64,000 bases of DNA from Amorphophallus konjac (Eukaryota > Streptophyta > Magnoliopsida > Alismatales > Araceae), in assembly GCA_022559845.1 (NCBI GenBank), contig CM040118.1, positions 444,476,053 through 444,540,052 of the forward strand. The letters are read 5' to 3'. Positions 11,663 to 22,609 of the stretch are shown here, piece by piece. The first letter of the stretch is position 1. The number at the start of each line of letters is the position of its first letter. Position numbers and translations under genes: made by a program. Below the pieces are notes generated by a model, which did not search any database, was not told the DNA's origin, and was given only the letters and a program-made list of their open reading frames with translations.

Positions 11663-14600
11663 CTACCTCACCATCGTCGTCCCGACGAGGCACTCGTGGA
11701 TGGGGCATGGACCCCCGGGAAGTAGCTGGAGCTCGAGCCTGCTCCTCTGCCTCACTCCTCTGCCGAAGAGAGCACCCGCTACAAAGGTAGAACTGGTAAA
11801 TGCGTACCCCATAGCTCTCGCTCGGTCCCGGCCTTGCTGTAACCGCTCCTCGGTCGACCGTAGCCGCTCCTGAGTGACGGCTAGCTGGGTCCTCAAGTCT
11901 GCAGGCTCCCGCTCGCATGCTGCCTCCTGCTCACGGCCACGAGTCCGCTCTGCCAGGTGCTCCTCTCGCTCCCGGGCACGCTCCCTGCGCTCCATCTCAA
12001 GGGCGACTCTCAGCTCTGCCACGTCCTGAGGTAGCTCCTCTCGCCGCCTCAAGGCTCTCTCGAGCTCTGTGACTCACTGCTCACGAATGGCCAGCTCCGT
12101 CCCAGCGAGTGCAGCCTGGGTAAGTGCCGCCTGTAACTCGGAGGTCTGCAACCAATTAAACGAATCATCAGTTACACATTTAATTCAATAATTCATGAAA
12201 TAAGCAACTGAAATAAAATCTTTGTTAACTCACCCGGGTAGCCATCGCTTGCTGTCCTGCCTCGATGCAGGTAAGCGAGGCTCGGAGCTCCTTAGTCTGT
12301 AAAAACACAAATTTTCATCAACACATAATAGCATATAATCAAATGCATAAAAAAATTTGAGTTTAAGTTTACCCGTGTGGCGAGGTCGCGCTCTGCTTCC
12401 TCGGCCCGTGCCACCGCTCTATCCAGCTGCTCTGCTAGTGCAGTCATCTCTGCACTAGGCCCCCTCGATCTGGAGGCTCCTCCCGTCTCTCTCATCGCCG
12501 CTCCCTGGTGGGCACGCTGCATTCATCAAGATTGTCAGTGGCTAATCATCAATAATTCAGGAAATCATTTGCATATAGATAATTTAAACACTCAATAGGG
12601 TCTGTAGGTCTACCCGTGTGGTAGCCAGCTGGGCCTCTAAGCTGTGAAGATGGGCTTGCATGTCCATCGCCGCTATGTCCCGTGCATCCTGCATTCATCA
12701 CATATCAGTCACACAATAGATATGAAACATTTGCAATTAATTAAAAAGGAAGTGCATTCATACGTACCCCTATGACCCTCATCTGGGGTCGGCCGGCGTA
12801 AACCTCCTAGTAGCGTCGGAGGTACTCAGAGCTATCGACCGCCTGAGAAGTAACTCGGGTCCCGCCACGCTGCCAGTCGGCATACTGGTCAGGATACCAG
12901 ACTCTCTAGTCGGTCACCTTTGTGTGACCGCGTGTCTTCTTGCCTATTTCCCGGGGCTCTCCTACCTCGACCCACTCCTGGTGTAGGCCGAGGGTCCTCA
13001 TCACCAACCTAAGCCGTAACGGCTCAATCTCGTTCAGGCAATGAACCCAAAGCGAGGTTGGCTCGCTACGACCCAAGGCTGGCCCTCATCGGTCATCCCC
13101 TCGTAGGGTCTCTACACCACCTGCATTCATAAACATGCATCATCATATCCCATCATCATCATATCATCATTTCATAAAGCAAAAAAATTGCATCATATTT
13201 AGCATGCATACCAATTAGGTAGGGTAGTCGTGGAACTCCCTCCGTAGAACTCGCAACTCGTAGGCGAGTGGCGCTCCTGTCACGACAGGCAACCAGCGTC
13301 GTGCCAATGGGAAGGATCCCTCATCTCTAGGTCGAGGGTCGACATGCCCCATCGGCATGTATAGGTGGCTCCATATCTGCATCCATACATTGCATTAGTA
13401 AAGCATTCACATACATTAAAGAAAGAGAAGAAAAAAGGAAAAGGAAAAAAATGCATACCTGAAGCAAAGGTGAGAAGCCGCTGATAGTCATCTCTCGACC
13501 TGTCCCTGTGGACAAGTCAGCCATCAAGTGCGCCAACAACGCTGCTCCCCAAGCGTATCTGTCGACGCCCTCCAAGTCCTCGAGGATCCCTAAGAATCGG
13601 TAGTTGATGATGTCGCCCTTCGGGCCGAGTAATAACCTCCCGAGCATCAAGAATAGAAACCTCCTCAAATCTCGATCTGCTCTCTCTCTCTCTGTCGGGT
13701 CCTGGCAATAGGCAGCCTTAGCCCCATCAATCAGCCTCTGTGAAAACTGCTCTAGAGACTCCCTCGACCTCTGCCTAGAATCACCCAACCCCATAGCGAT
13801 GGTAAGGTCGGTGCGGTAGATGGTCCTACACTCGCTCGGCGTCTCGTAGACTGTCTCTAACCCTAGCAATCTCTGTGTCAGCTCGCTAGAGTCAGGTAGG
13901 GTGATCCCGCTCACTGCCTCACCGTCCACCCTCAGCCCGGTGATCCTAGCAACATCCTCTAGTCTAGGGACCATGTGACCCCATGGCATCAAGAATGCCC
14001 TTCTAGTCCTATCCCATCTCTCCCTAAGCACATGGATCAGGGGTAGGTCAGGTCTCATAGGCTCTATGCTAAGGAAGGGTCCGAACCCCATGGCATCTAC
14101 CCTATCCCTCTGAAAATCTGGAAGCCCGTAATAAGCTGCTCGAACTTGGACCCAGGAAATCCAAGTCCTCATCAATCCCTGCAAATAACAAAAGAACATT
14201 TTCACTTAAGTTTTATATAAGTTTCTTACGTATTCATCAGCTGTTTCAACTTGTTCTCTGATTAAATTGACAACCTACCCTAGGTCGTGACTTATTCAAT
14301 TGACGCCCCTGAGGGAGGCGTTATTTCAAAATACGTTTCTGGTGATTTTACGCATAATTTCAATTGACGACCAACCCTATGTCATTTTTTGTTTAAGTGA
14401 CGCCCCTGTGGGGGGCGCTGTTTTGGAGGTAATTTTCTATCCTAAAAAAAAAATTCTAAATTTTTTAATTGACGACCACCCCTCGGTCGTTGTTTAATGA
14501 ATTAACGCCCCGGTGGGGAACATTATTTTCTGGGGTGTTTAAAAATATAACAGCATGCGAAATAAAAATACAACAGAAACATATATCAAAAATAAAAAGA

Positions 14601-15241
14601 AATGGCATGGAAATTAATAGCAAATGATAAATAAACGTGATATTTTAAAAGACGACATGCTGCAGGGCGTAGTTTCATGATATATCATTTTTAGAAAATT
14701 AAAAACAATTTTAATTGATGACCCAGGGAGGGTCGTTGTTTTAATTGACGGCACCCACTGGGGCGTCATTTGACTGTGTGTCACTGGTTCAACACACCTC
14801 CCTTCACCGAGGGCTATGGAAAATTGAGAAAAAAAATAAAAATTAATTGAAATGGAGGGTCAGGGCACCTACCTTGCTTCGTTCGGGTGTTAGAAGCCCT
14901 CCCCGGAGTGGCTGCAGGGGTTGCCGTGGCCGCCGTGGTTGGCGAGGTCGAGTTGCCACCGCCACCACCGGTTGTTCGTCTTCATCTCCTTCTTCTTCCT
15001 CACCATCGTCATCTTCCTCGTCATCTTCTTCATCCTCCCCATCGTCTTCATCTTCTTCTTCTCCATCGTTCCTGTCATCTCCTCTTTCTTCTTCGTTGGC
15101 CGCTTCTTCTTCTTTGCCGTGCTCCGCCACCGGAGCACCCTCGGCCACCGTGGGAGGAGCCTCCTCCTCCACGGCGTGCTCGTCGAGGTCCACCACGTCG
15201 GGGGTGGTGACCCTCTACCGCTTGTGTGCGCTGCCGGCCAT
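11663..15241 (-). pseudogene. Degenerate 8-exon plant mobile domain gene with coiled-coil tail
   Basis: Exons inferred from splice sites and phase: 14873-15241, 13459-14178, 13212-13376, 12768-13120, 12614-12688, 12373-12516, 12234-12296 and 11663-12145. All introns are phase 0 with GT..AG ends. Exon 1 starts MAGSAHKR and encodes a long Asp/Glu-rich stretch. Exons 2-4 encode a PMD (RRAFLMPWGHMVPRLEDVA, ITGLRVDGEAV, later LNEIEPLRLRLVMRTLGLHQ). Exons 5-8 encode an Ala/Glu/Arg-rich coiled coil. Stops: codon 9 (TAG, 15215-15217), exon 3 (TAA), exon 4 (several TAG/TGA plus a frameshift) and exon 8 (TGA, 12074-12076). Most fit C-to-T or G-to-A changes. PMD proteins (MAIN, MAIL1) are nuclear, and relatives travel in plant transposons. 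This copy cannot make full-length protein. Confidence 0.75.
14290..14770. repeat. Palindromic GACGCC..GGCGTC repeats, cluster 2 (in PMD intron 1)
   Basis: Units such as TTGACGCCCCTGAGGGAGGC at about 14300, TGACGCCCCTGTGGGGGGCG at about 14398, TTGACGACCACCCCTCGGTC at about 14469 and TTGACGGCACCCACTGGGGC at about 14743. They lie in the intron between exons 1 and 2 of the degenerate PMD gene. The two arms vary together (CGCCCC with GGGGCG, CGACC with GGTCG), as expected if the hairpin shape is kept. Confidence 0.75.
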
Positions 15242-15404
15242 CGGTTCAGAGCAGAGAGAGAGTAGAGAGAATAGAGAGAGAGATGGAAGAGAGATAGCGA
15301 TGGGAGCTCGGTTAGGGTTTGGTTGCAGAGAAAGGGGGGAGAAGGAAAGAAAGTAGACGAAGGAAGGAGAAGAGAAGAGAGAAATAGGGTTTAACGTTAA
15401 AAAA

Positions 15405-15850
15405 TAATTGACGCCCTGATAGCTGTCGTCGCTATATTAATTGACGGTCTGGGTTGAGGCGTGATTTCATGATTTGACGACCCGAGGATAGGCGTCATTT
15501 ATGTTTACGTGGGAACTCGTACCCGTCGTCAGGTGCATTAATGGGAAACTGATTGATGTGATCGATCGGCATGATTACTGTTTAGAATTGATGACATTTC
15601 GCACAGGCGTCAGTTTGTTAAGGCACGACATGAATGGAGGCGTTATTTCTATGAAACTGAGGAATTATTTTGAAAATATTTTAAGGAATTTAAAGCAATT
15701 AATGCCTTACCTTGGGACGAGATTTAATAGACGCCTGTCTGAATAAGCGTCAATCATGGTTTATTTATTTTTAAGAAAATTGATTAAAGGAAATGGATGA
15801 CATGTGGTAAGGCGCTGGTTGAGGAATTGACGCCACGCCTGGAGGCGCGT
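15405..15850. repeat. Palindromic GACGCC..GGCGTC repeats, cluster 3
   Basis: Lies upstream (minus-strand sense) of the degenerate PMD gene. Units begin near 15408 (TTGACGCCCTGATAGCTGTC), 15439 (TTGACGGTCTGGGTTGAGGC), 15474 (TTGACGACCCGAGGATAGGC) and further to about 15850. Between 15242 and 15954 I see no gene apart from this cluster. Confidence 0.7.
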
Positions 15851-15954
15851 CTCATAACAGAGAACCCGAGGCTTAGTTTTGTCAGACAGAATCATTGAAT
15901 TGGAAGACAAGATCATATAACATGTTATTTTGGCTCAATTAAAGGAAAAATCCT

Positions 15955-15960
15955 TTTATT
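15955..15960 (-). terminator. Possible polyadenylation signal of the intact PMD gene
   Basis: AATAAA on the minus strand, 261 bases past the stop codon of the gene at 16221-17430, in T/A-rich surroundings. This is a sensible 3' untranslated length, but the hexamer is common by chance. Confidence 0.4.
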
Positions 15961-16220
15961 TCATTTGATGAAAATCATTGTTACATTCAGTGAGCCACAA
16001 TGGGCCTTATTTTCCTTAGTGCTATTACATAAGATTTACATTTGTTCTCTTCTTCTTCAACATGTGTCTTGGACCTATGGAGAAGTCCAACCTTCCATTG
16101 AGCCATGATTGTTTTGACTTCTTCTTGATCTCCACTTGAGCCTAATTCTCTCCTCTTAAGTGGTGGAAGATGAGAAGGTTCTTCAAAAGTGTGCCGAGGT
16201 AATCCAAGTTGTGGGAGGCA

Positions 16221-17430
16221 CTAGTGAGCATTGTAGAGGATGAAGTCGCTCCCACCGATCAATCGAAGCTCTATGCCGGAGGAAAGTCTTGAGTGAAGCT
16301 CTTGGGTCTTGAGAAACCCTGGTGTGCAAGTGAAGGCGCTCTTGGGCATGGTCTTGAAGTAGTTCCTCCATTCACTTCTTTTCTTGAGCTTTGGCACCCG
16401 ATTAGTCACCCGATTAGTCACCTTCTCACATAGGCCTAGAGAATCCGTCATATATCGAAGAGGGCTTTTAGAGAAGATTTTTGAGGCCGGTTGAGTTTCT
16501 TGGCATGGGTCAAATTTTAGGTGGAGGTCCACCCAACAAGAAAGGAGTAGCATTGACCCATAGAGAGGCTGCCCCAAGGAAGCCGAAGTGAGTCCATTAT
16601 ATAGGTTGGCTAGTACCGCCGGTCCTATTCTTTTACCTTCCCATATGCTAGCTATGGTGCTTAAGTGGCATTCCGCTAGGTGGTCTTCCATTGAAGGGAA
16701 GAGGAGAGCTCCTACCATGCATAATGTAAAGCCTTTCATCACACTCTCCAATAAATCCTCATTTTCTTGGGCCTTGTCCATGTTCTTGTATACCCATGAA
16801 GCTAATTTCAAAAGATTGATTCCTTTGTGGGCTTTGATTTGGTTCACTAAGTTTGGGCTTTGTACGAGTCTAGTAAGCATATCATGGGCACTCATTGGTC
16901 TAGTCATACTAGCCATCTTTGATTCTTCCCCTTGTTTCATCTTTCTTAATCCAAGGAGCATCTCTACCTCCTCTAGAAGAATGGTGGCTTCAAAAGTGGG
17001 AAAGAGGAAGGTATGAGTGTTTGGATGCCATAATTCTATTAGTGCTCCTATGGAGGCCCAATCTAGGTGGATATCCTCATAGTGGGTAGCATGGGTTACA
17101 AGGCCAAGTAGTTGCCATCCACTAAGAAAAGACCTCATATATAAAGAGAGTTTAGAGAGGAGTAAGGGGAGCCACTTAATTCTTAAGAATCTCCTTGGAC
17201 CCGGAATGTTTGAAAAGTCCTGAAAAGCATAAAAAGAAGAGAAGAAGAGAAGAGAATGCAATCAGAATTTTTAAAAAAAGAGAAGAGGAAGAATGAAATA
17301 AAAGCTTTTAAATAAAATAAAAACTTACCTGGCCCTTAGCAATCCTCCCGCAAATGTGCCCAGCAACTTCAGATATCCAAGGAAAGCTCATCCTAGGCTT
17401 CTTTGAAGGGTTCTGTAACATCTTGTTCAT
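16221..17430 (-). CDS. Plant mobile domain protein, 2 exons, frame intact
   Basis: Exon 1 is 17329-17430 (34 codons, start MNKMLQNPSKK) and exon 2 is 16221-17219 (332 codons plus stop), joined in phase 0 by a GT..AG intron of 109 bp with a T-rich acceptor. The 366-residue product has the PMD signature: DWASIGALIELWHPNTHTF (about residues 87-105), then LLEEVEMLLGL (115-125), and a later LANLYNGLTSAS ... SCWVDLHLKF block (about 240-270). No stop or frameshift is visible, unlike the neighbouring pol and the other PMD gene. It runs antisense to the host element, with a TATA box about 100 bp upstream. The function is unknown. PMD proteins MAIN and MAIL1 act in nuclear silencing and genome maintenance; a passenger copy might affect silencing, but that is speculation. 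Confidence 0.75.
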
Positions 17431-17530
17431 CGTTTCTTTTGAAAACAAGTGGATGTTGTTCTTCTTTGTTGATCTTCAGTACTCTCGGTTGTAGCTCTCA
17501 GGTGTTTGATATGCAGCAGAAGTTGAGTTC

Positions 17531-17538
17531 CTTTTATA
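17531..17538 (-). promoter_or_regulatory. TATA box of the intact PMD gene
   Basis: TATAAAAG on the minus strand, 101 bases upstream of the ATG at 17430. Allowing about 30 bp to the start of transcription, the leader would be about 70 bases. This is the right distance and orientation for the gene. Confidence 0.55.
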
Positions 17539-17644
17539 ATGTTCGAATGCTTTGGCTAGCCGTTCAGGGCAATCACGGTTTGAGTATAATTCGAACGAGC
17601 CACTAGAGTTCTGTTTCCAAGCAGGAAACGAAGCACTGTTGTTT

Positions 17645-17860
17645 ATGGTTAATTGACGGCGTTAACAATGGCGTTATTTCATTGAATAGCGGCATTTTCA
17701 GTGTCATCTTTTATTTAACGTCTCTATGCCAGGCGTCATTTTTATCCGATTCCAAGTTGAATAGTGCTCATGATTAACGCCCCAATAACCGTCGTCATTT
17801 ATGCTTTTGACGCCGCTGCATAGGGTCGTCATTTCCTGGGTTTACGTCTTTTGAATTGCT
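17645..17860. repeat. Palindromic GACGCC..GGCGTC repeats, cluster 4
   Basis: Units such as TTGACGGCGTTAACAATGGC at about 17651, ACGTCTCTATGCCAGGCGTC at about 17718, ACGCCCCAATAACCGTCGTC and TTGACGCCGCTGCATAGGGT (17770-17840), just upstream of the intact PMD gene. Confidence 0.7.
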
Positions 17861-19034
17861 TTACAGCATGATGATTGTTGACGAACTAAAGTGCTTTATT
17901 TCTTGATTAGATCATTTATGTCATGCACTTATGATCATAGTTTGAGCTTTATTGAGCTGATGATCTTTTACAGAGTTAATAATTTTTGAGCATAGAAAAG
18001 CGCATGTTATGCAGGTCTTGAGATGATTAGCTTTCTTACGCTGGTAACATCATTCCATCCTTTGTATTTTCTCCTGTAAGCATTGTTACTATATGATATC
18101 TACGCTATTATAGCATATCAAGGACCTTGTGGTTCTGATGAACCTAGAATTTGAGTTCTCCTCCATCAAAAACAGTGATAATTGCAGGGGAGTCTTGATT
18201 ACACGGATAGGCCGTTGAGTCATTTAAGATTTGGGACGACGGTTCCACTTTCTGAGTTGATGCGTGGATAAACGGGCTTCGGCTTAGTGTCATCTTAGAG
18301 ATCTGGATTCCTGACCAAATATTGATGGTTTAGCAATATTATCCTTGATTATCTTCTATTTTTAAGTTTGTTTTAATTTTTTTTTAGCCCAGCATGCATC
18401 ATGTAGGACTTTGAGCTTTAATGATGAAAATCCTCATATTACGCCAATAATGAGGGCCACCCGCTCTTAATGGAGTTGACATGAGATATTCCATTCCAAA
18501 TCAAGTGCTTTATTCTCCTTGAAGTCGCTCAGGCTGGTTCCTTAAAAAGCATTCATTCGCTGGTTCTTTATCTCAATTCACTTTATTTTCTGTAAATCCA
18601 CCTTGGTTGTAGCACGTCCACATTGACTGGTAATCGCTCTCCAATGGTGTCTTTCCTTCTGTGCCCTCGCGCACATTTTGTTCTTTAAGATTAGTCCCTT
18701 CATCCAGCTAATCTTTGCTTTCCAGTAATCATCCGAAGTTGTTTCATTTAGAATCCTGGAAATATTTCCAACGCTTAGTGTCGGAGGCATGTCACATCAC
18801 AGCTTGGCATCTACTTATCAGTTCGTTCTCACTTCATTCCGCTCGTTACACTTTCGCTTCATTTTGTTTCACTCCCTTGCAAAGCAGACGCCAAGGCGGG
18901 ACAGCTGTAGACACGCCAAAATCGATGCTACGTTGAGTAAACACCATGTGACGCACCAAAGTGGACTTCAATATTGGCTTAATATTGAGTTTTTCTAATT
19001 TCTCTATATTAATTACATTTTTATTTAATAATTG
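17861..19034. other. Spacer, no gene seen; possible start of the Tat 3' LTR
   Basis: A/T-rich sequence with only short random frames on both strands. The 3' LTR of the Tat element could begin here, but I could not find a convincing polypurine tract plus TG start, and the partner LTR lies outside the window. Confidence 0.4.
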
Positions 19035-19335
19035 AAATTAACGCCTGGAGGGAAGGCGTCATTTAATTGACGACCTAATAAGGGGCGTTTTCCTTAAATA
19101 CACGATTGTTCAAACGGGCGTTGTTTCCTAGATTTAACGAATCCTAATGAAAATAAAACTCAAGGTAATTGACGTCCTCCTAAGGGGCGTTGATTATTTA
19201 ACGCTCGTTCATACAAGCGTCATTTAATAATTTTAAATAAGGAAAGTCCTTTATTTCTATAATTAAATTCAGGAATTAACGACTGTGTGAATGTCATCAT
19301 TTCAATTGACGCCCCTAGTTAGGTCGTCATTTTCT
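19035..19335. repeat. Palindromic GACGCC..GGCGTC repeats, cluster 5
   Basis: About six closely packed units, for example TTAACGCCTGGAGGGAAGGC, TTGACGACCTAATAAGGGGC, TTGACGTCCTCCTAAGGGGC, TTAACGCTCGTTCATACAAG and TTGACGCCCCTAGTTAGGTC. They lie about 140-440 bp upstream of a TATA box (19474), a promoter-like position probably in LTR U3. Confidence 0.75.
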
Positions 19336-19473
19336 GTTCCGTCTCCCTTTTGCCTGCTTCTTTCCAGTAGTGATCCTTTCCCCATTTTACACCTTGTGTT
19401 CGATTGGGAAGAGGGTTCCTTATTGGAGGATTCATTACCTTGTTTTAATCATATTAATGCAAGGATTTTTGGC

Positions 19474-19482
19474 CTATAAATA
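19474..19482 (+). promoter_or_regulatory. TATA box, probably of the Tat 3' LTR
   Basis: CTATAAATA followed about 30 bp downstream by a purine-rich stretch starting near 19505 (AGAGAATAAGAGGAATAGCAG). This is how plant LTR transcripts usually begin. It supports, but does not prove, an LTR here. Confidence 0.5.
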
Positions 19483-20048
19483 CCTTCATGTGCTTCTCGT
19501 GCTAGAGAATAAGAGGAATAGCAGAGGGTTAACAGAGAAAGCTAAGAACACTGTTAGAGCCCTTTTACAGAGAGGGGAGAGTTTTGTTTTTGCAAGTACT
19601 TCACGGTGTTAATCTTCTTCCAAAACTCCTTCCTATGTTTTCTCTCCCACGAGCGGCGTCTTCATCCAGCGTTCCCTCATCCTGCTGTTGCAGCCGCTAC
19701 GGCTCTTGTTGTTTTCCCTTTACTGCTGCAAACACAGCAGAAGGATTCCCTCGCTTAGCATTTTTATTGTCAGTATTAGTATTTCACGTATCCCTTTCTT
19801 CTAGCTATCTTGCTAGAGAAAGTCACGATCTTTGCGCATACTATAATCTTGCCATGCATATCATAGCATTCACGTATTCCCAACATTGTTACTCCTCTTA
19901 GGGGTTTAAAACCAAAACACACAAGGTGCGTTCATGCCCAATTTTTTTGATTTCATATCTTTACAGCATTGATACTACAGACTTGTCTAATCCATATCTT
20001 TGCTTATTTTGTGTGTTTGCAAGGGTAATCAAGCTATAAACCCCCTTC

Positions 20049-20062
20049 ATCGGCCGGCCGAT
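20049..20062. other. 14-bp perfect palindrome
   Basis: ATCGGCCGGCCGAT is its own reverse complement. It lies in the unassigned strip between the Tat element and the old gypsy gag. It may mark a junction or be chance. Confidence 0.5.
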
Positions 20063-20192
20063 AGAAGGAGGAAGGAAGAATTCCCAATCTCACCCGCTCA
20101 ATACAAGGTACATGCGATCATCCTTCTTCTTTTGAGGTAACCTCTCTGACGATCACCCTCCTTAGAGCATCTCATGCTCCACCTCTTTTCCT

Positions 20193-20252
20193 TCATACCC
20201 CACATATTTTAGCATGTCTATGTGACACGTTCACAGATGGGCATTGCCCTGT
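20193..20252 (-). pseudogene. Left half of an old gypsy gag zinc knuckle, cut by the LARD
   Basis: Read on the minus strand after the 5-bp target duplication, the frame starts at the last Cys of a CCHC knuckle (CPSVNVSHRHAKICGV) and stops at TGA 20193-20195. It continues the frame that ends at 59031 on the other side of the LARD. Together they give C-x2-C-x4-H-x4-C with the right spacing. Further left the frame is not recognisable. Confidence 0.7.
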
Positions 20253-20499
20253 TGTGGACATGCAAAATTGCACGCCCATACGTCCCAACTAGTCTAACAT
20301 CAACAACGACTCCAAATAAAAAACCACGGGGAAGATGGGCCATCCGAACTCTCCAAACAAATGCATATACTACTGTGAAGTCATCCCCGGAGTCTCGACA
20401 GTGAAGAGAAATCAACCACCAAGAGCCCCACAATCCATGGGCCTCGAAGAAAATCGGATGGGCCACAACTCGCGCTCACAACGGGCTCAGAACTTCCCA

Positions 20500-20950
20500 T
20501 TTAGCCCCTTCAGCAGCACGCCCCCAGAGCCCTTCAGCGGCACGCTCCCAGGGCCATTCAGCGGCACGCCCCTTCAGCGGCACGCCCCCAGGGCTCTTCA
20601 GCAGCACGCCCCTTCAGCAGCACGCCCCCAAGGCCCTTCAACGATACGCCCCTTCCGTGGCACGCCCCCAGGGCTCTTCAGCGGCACGCCCCTTCAGCGG
20701 CACGCCCTCAGGCCCCTCCAGCGGCACACTCTGTGCCCCTTCAGCGGCACGCCCTTTGGCTCTTCAGTGACACACCCCGCTGGCCTTCAGTGGCACACCA
20801 TTTTCCCTCTTCAGTGGCACGCCCTTTAGGCCCTTTAGCGGCACGCTTGCCGTGTCTTCCAGCGGCACGCCCTTTTGGCCCTCTCAGCGACACGCTTTTT
20901 GTGCTTGCCAGGGGCACGTCATTCAGGCTCTTCAACTGCACGTTCCGGCA
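20500..20950 (+). repeat. GCGGCACGCC tandem array in LARD U3
   Basis: About 20 imperfect copies of CCCTTCAGCGGCACGCC with 18-35 bp spacing. The same array in the 3' LTR lies at about 54365-54815. Copy number differs slightly between the LTRs, as expected of slippage. Confidence 0.8.
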
Positions 20951-21132
20951 GACGAGATCTTGCGCCCATGCCCTATAGATCATTGGTGCGCAGTGAGCTG
21001 TCTGAGGTGTCGGCCGGAGGTTGGGCCACGCAGGCTACTCCTCTGTCACCAAGGACGGGGGAAGTCAAAGCCCATCATGACCGGTCACTTCTCGCCTCCG
21101 ACTATCGTGCTCGAACGCTTTCGCCGTGGAGG

Positions 21133-21141
21133 ATATAAAAA
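21133..21141 (+). promoter_or_regulatory. TATA box of the LARD 5' LTR
   Basis: ATATAAAAA in GGAGGATATAAAAACCCCTC, followed about 35-60 bp downstream by a purine-rich GAAGAGAAGAAGAG leader. It is conserved in the other LTR at 55008-55016. U3 would be about 0.9 kb, leaving nearly 4 kb of transcribed LTR. Confidence 0.65.
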
Positions 21142-22609
21142 CCCCTCTCCTTCGATACACGGAGAGGCGGACAGCGGACAGAGAAGAGAAGAAGAGAAAG
21201 AGAAGAGGAGAAGAAGAGGGAAGAGAGGAAGAGAGGGGAGAGGGCTCGCCGCTCCACCCACCGCCGCCGTTTGTGCGAATAGGGAAGAGAGGAAGAGAGG
21301 GGAGAGGGCTCGCTGCTCCACCCACCGCCGCCGTTTGTGCGAAGAGGGAAGAGAGGAAGACAAGAAGAAGAGGAGGGGAGGCTCTGCCTCCCCCTTCCTA
21401 CTGCTCCGTCCACCGCCGTCCGCGCGAAGAGAAGAAGAAGAGAAGGAGAGAAGAGGAGTGAGTGAAGAGAGGGAGTGAGGTCTGGGAGGAGAGGGTCCGG
21501 TGTTCCAGCCCCCACCATGTCTTGTTCTTTCTTGCTTTCCCTTTTTCCCCATTTTCCTTTTGTTACAATGTATTAGTCCCCTCGGGGCATTCCTCTTGTA
21601 AGAATAGAAATAGAAGGCTTGCGAATATTTTTGATATCTTTCTAAGACATTCCTCGCGTGTTTGCATCCCTTGGTGTTTTCCTCTCCCTCTTCTTCCCCA
21701 TCGGTTTGGCCTCCGACAGTGATCTTTCCCCCTTTGCATTTCACCCTCGTAGGACCTCTGACCCTCATCCTCGCCCGTTCGCCTATGGGGGGGGGGGTGG
21801 TTACTCCCCTTGGCCTCTCAACGGCCTACTCTGACCCAGGGCCCTTCAGCGGCATGCCTCTGGCGGCCTTCAGTGGCACACCCATGGGGCGCTTCGCCGA
21901 CACGCTCTATGCGCTCCTTCAGCGGCACGCTCCTGCCACCCCTCAACGGCATGCTGCCTAGTCACCCTTCCCCGGCACGCCCTTTTTCCCTCCTTCTTCG
22001 GCACAGCCCCTCGGCGGCACACCCGGGCTCCTCCTAGTCCGGCATGCCCTCGAGGCTTCCTGGCTGACACACCAGCCACCACTCCCCTCCTTCTTGCCCG
22101 GTGCACCCCCGGCCACCCTTGAAGAGGTTTCCCGTCCGTCGTTCCCTCCGAGTTTTTCGGGGTTTCATTAAGATGTTGCTGCTCTCGGGTGCCCACCTCC
22201 AATTGTCGGGTTCCGCCACTCCTTGTGGGCGCGTTCCCTGTATCTCCCTTACGCTCGGGTCAAGGGGAGATACTACCAAATTTTTGTTATAAATAATAAT
22301 ACGTTGAAAAGGCAAAAGAAAGCAACAAACAAATGGGCCAATAATGGATTAAAAGGCAGAGAGAAAGCAACAAACAAATAAAAAGAACAACAGTAAAACG
22401 CTTTAACCAAGACAAGGGAACCGTAATCAACACAAAGAGAGTCGAAACGAACGATGACTAAGCAACTTAAGTATCCGTCCTCAGGAGAGAAAGAATGAAA
22501 GATAATCAAGTGAAGGAAAGAAGAAATTCATGCGAATTGAATAAAAATCAAGAGAGAAATAAAAAGGAAGAAGATGTAAGAATGAAGGAAGGGTGGGCCC
22601 TTTCCAAAC

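Larger units (their letters stand above)
3073..20000 (+). mobile_element. Tat-lineage Ty3/gypsy retrotransposon, degenerate, with antisense PMD genes
   Basis: Domain order on the + strand is gag tail, protease (VDTGAS), G-patch, reverse transcriptase, RNase H, second archaeal-type RNase H, integrase. The duplicated RNase H is diagnostic of the Tat/Ogre branch. Between the pol end (10072) and the probable 3' LTR lie two PMD genes in antisense; extra ORFs at this position are known in Tat-lineage elements. The 5' LTR and gag start are off-window beyond the copia insertion. The right end is approximate: a TATA box at 19474 suggests a 3' LTR around 18-20 kb, but no terminal repeat pair is available to define it. 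Confidence 0.7.

Noticed and set aside
14847..15356. Ser-rich 169-codon frame on the + strand
   Set aside because: Antisense shadow of the Asp/Glu-rich exon 1 of the degenerate PMD gene; long GAG/GAT runs leave the other strand open.
20852..21768. Several 100-230 codon frames on both strands in the LARD LTR (and again at 54835-55626)
   Set aside because: They overlap in most phases, are Arg/Glu or Ser/Leu-rich low-complexity translations of GA-rich leader repeats, and occur in both LTR copies with indels that shift frame.
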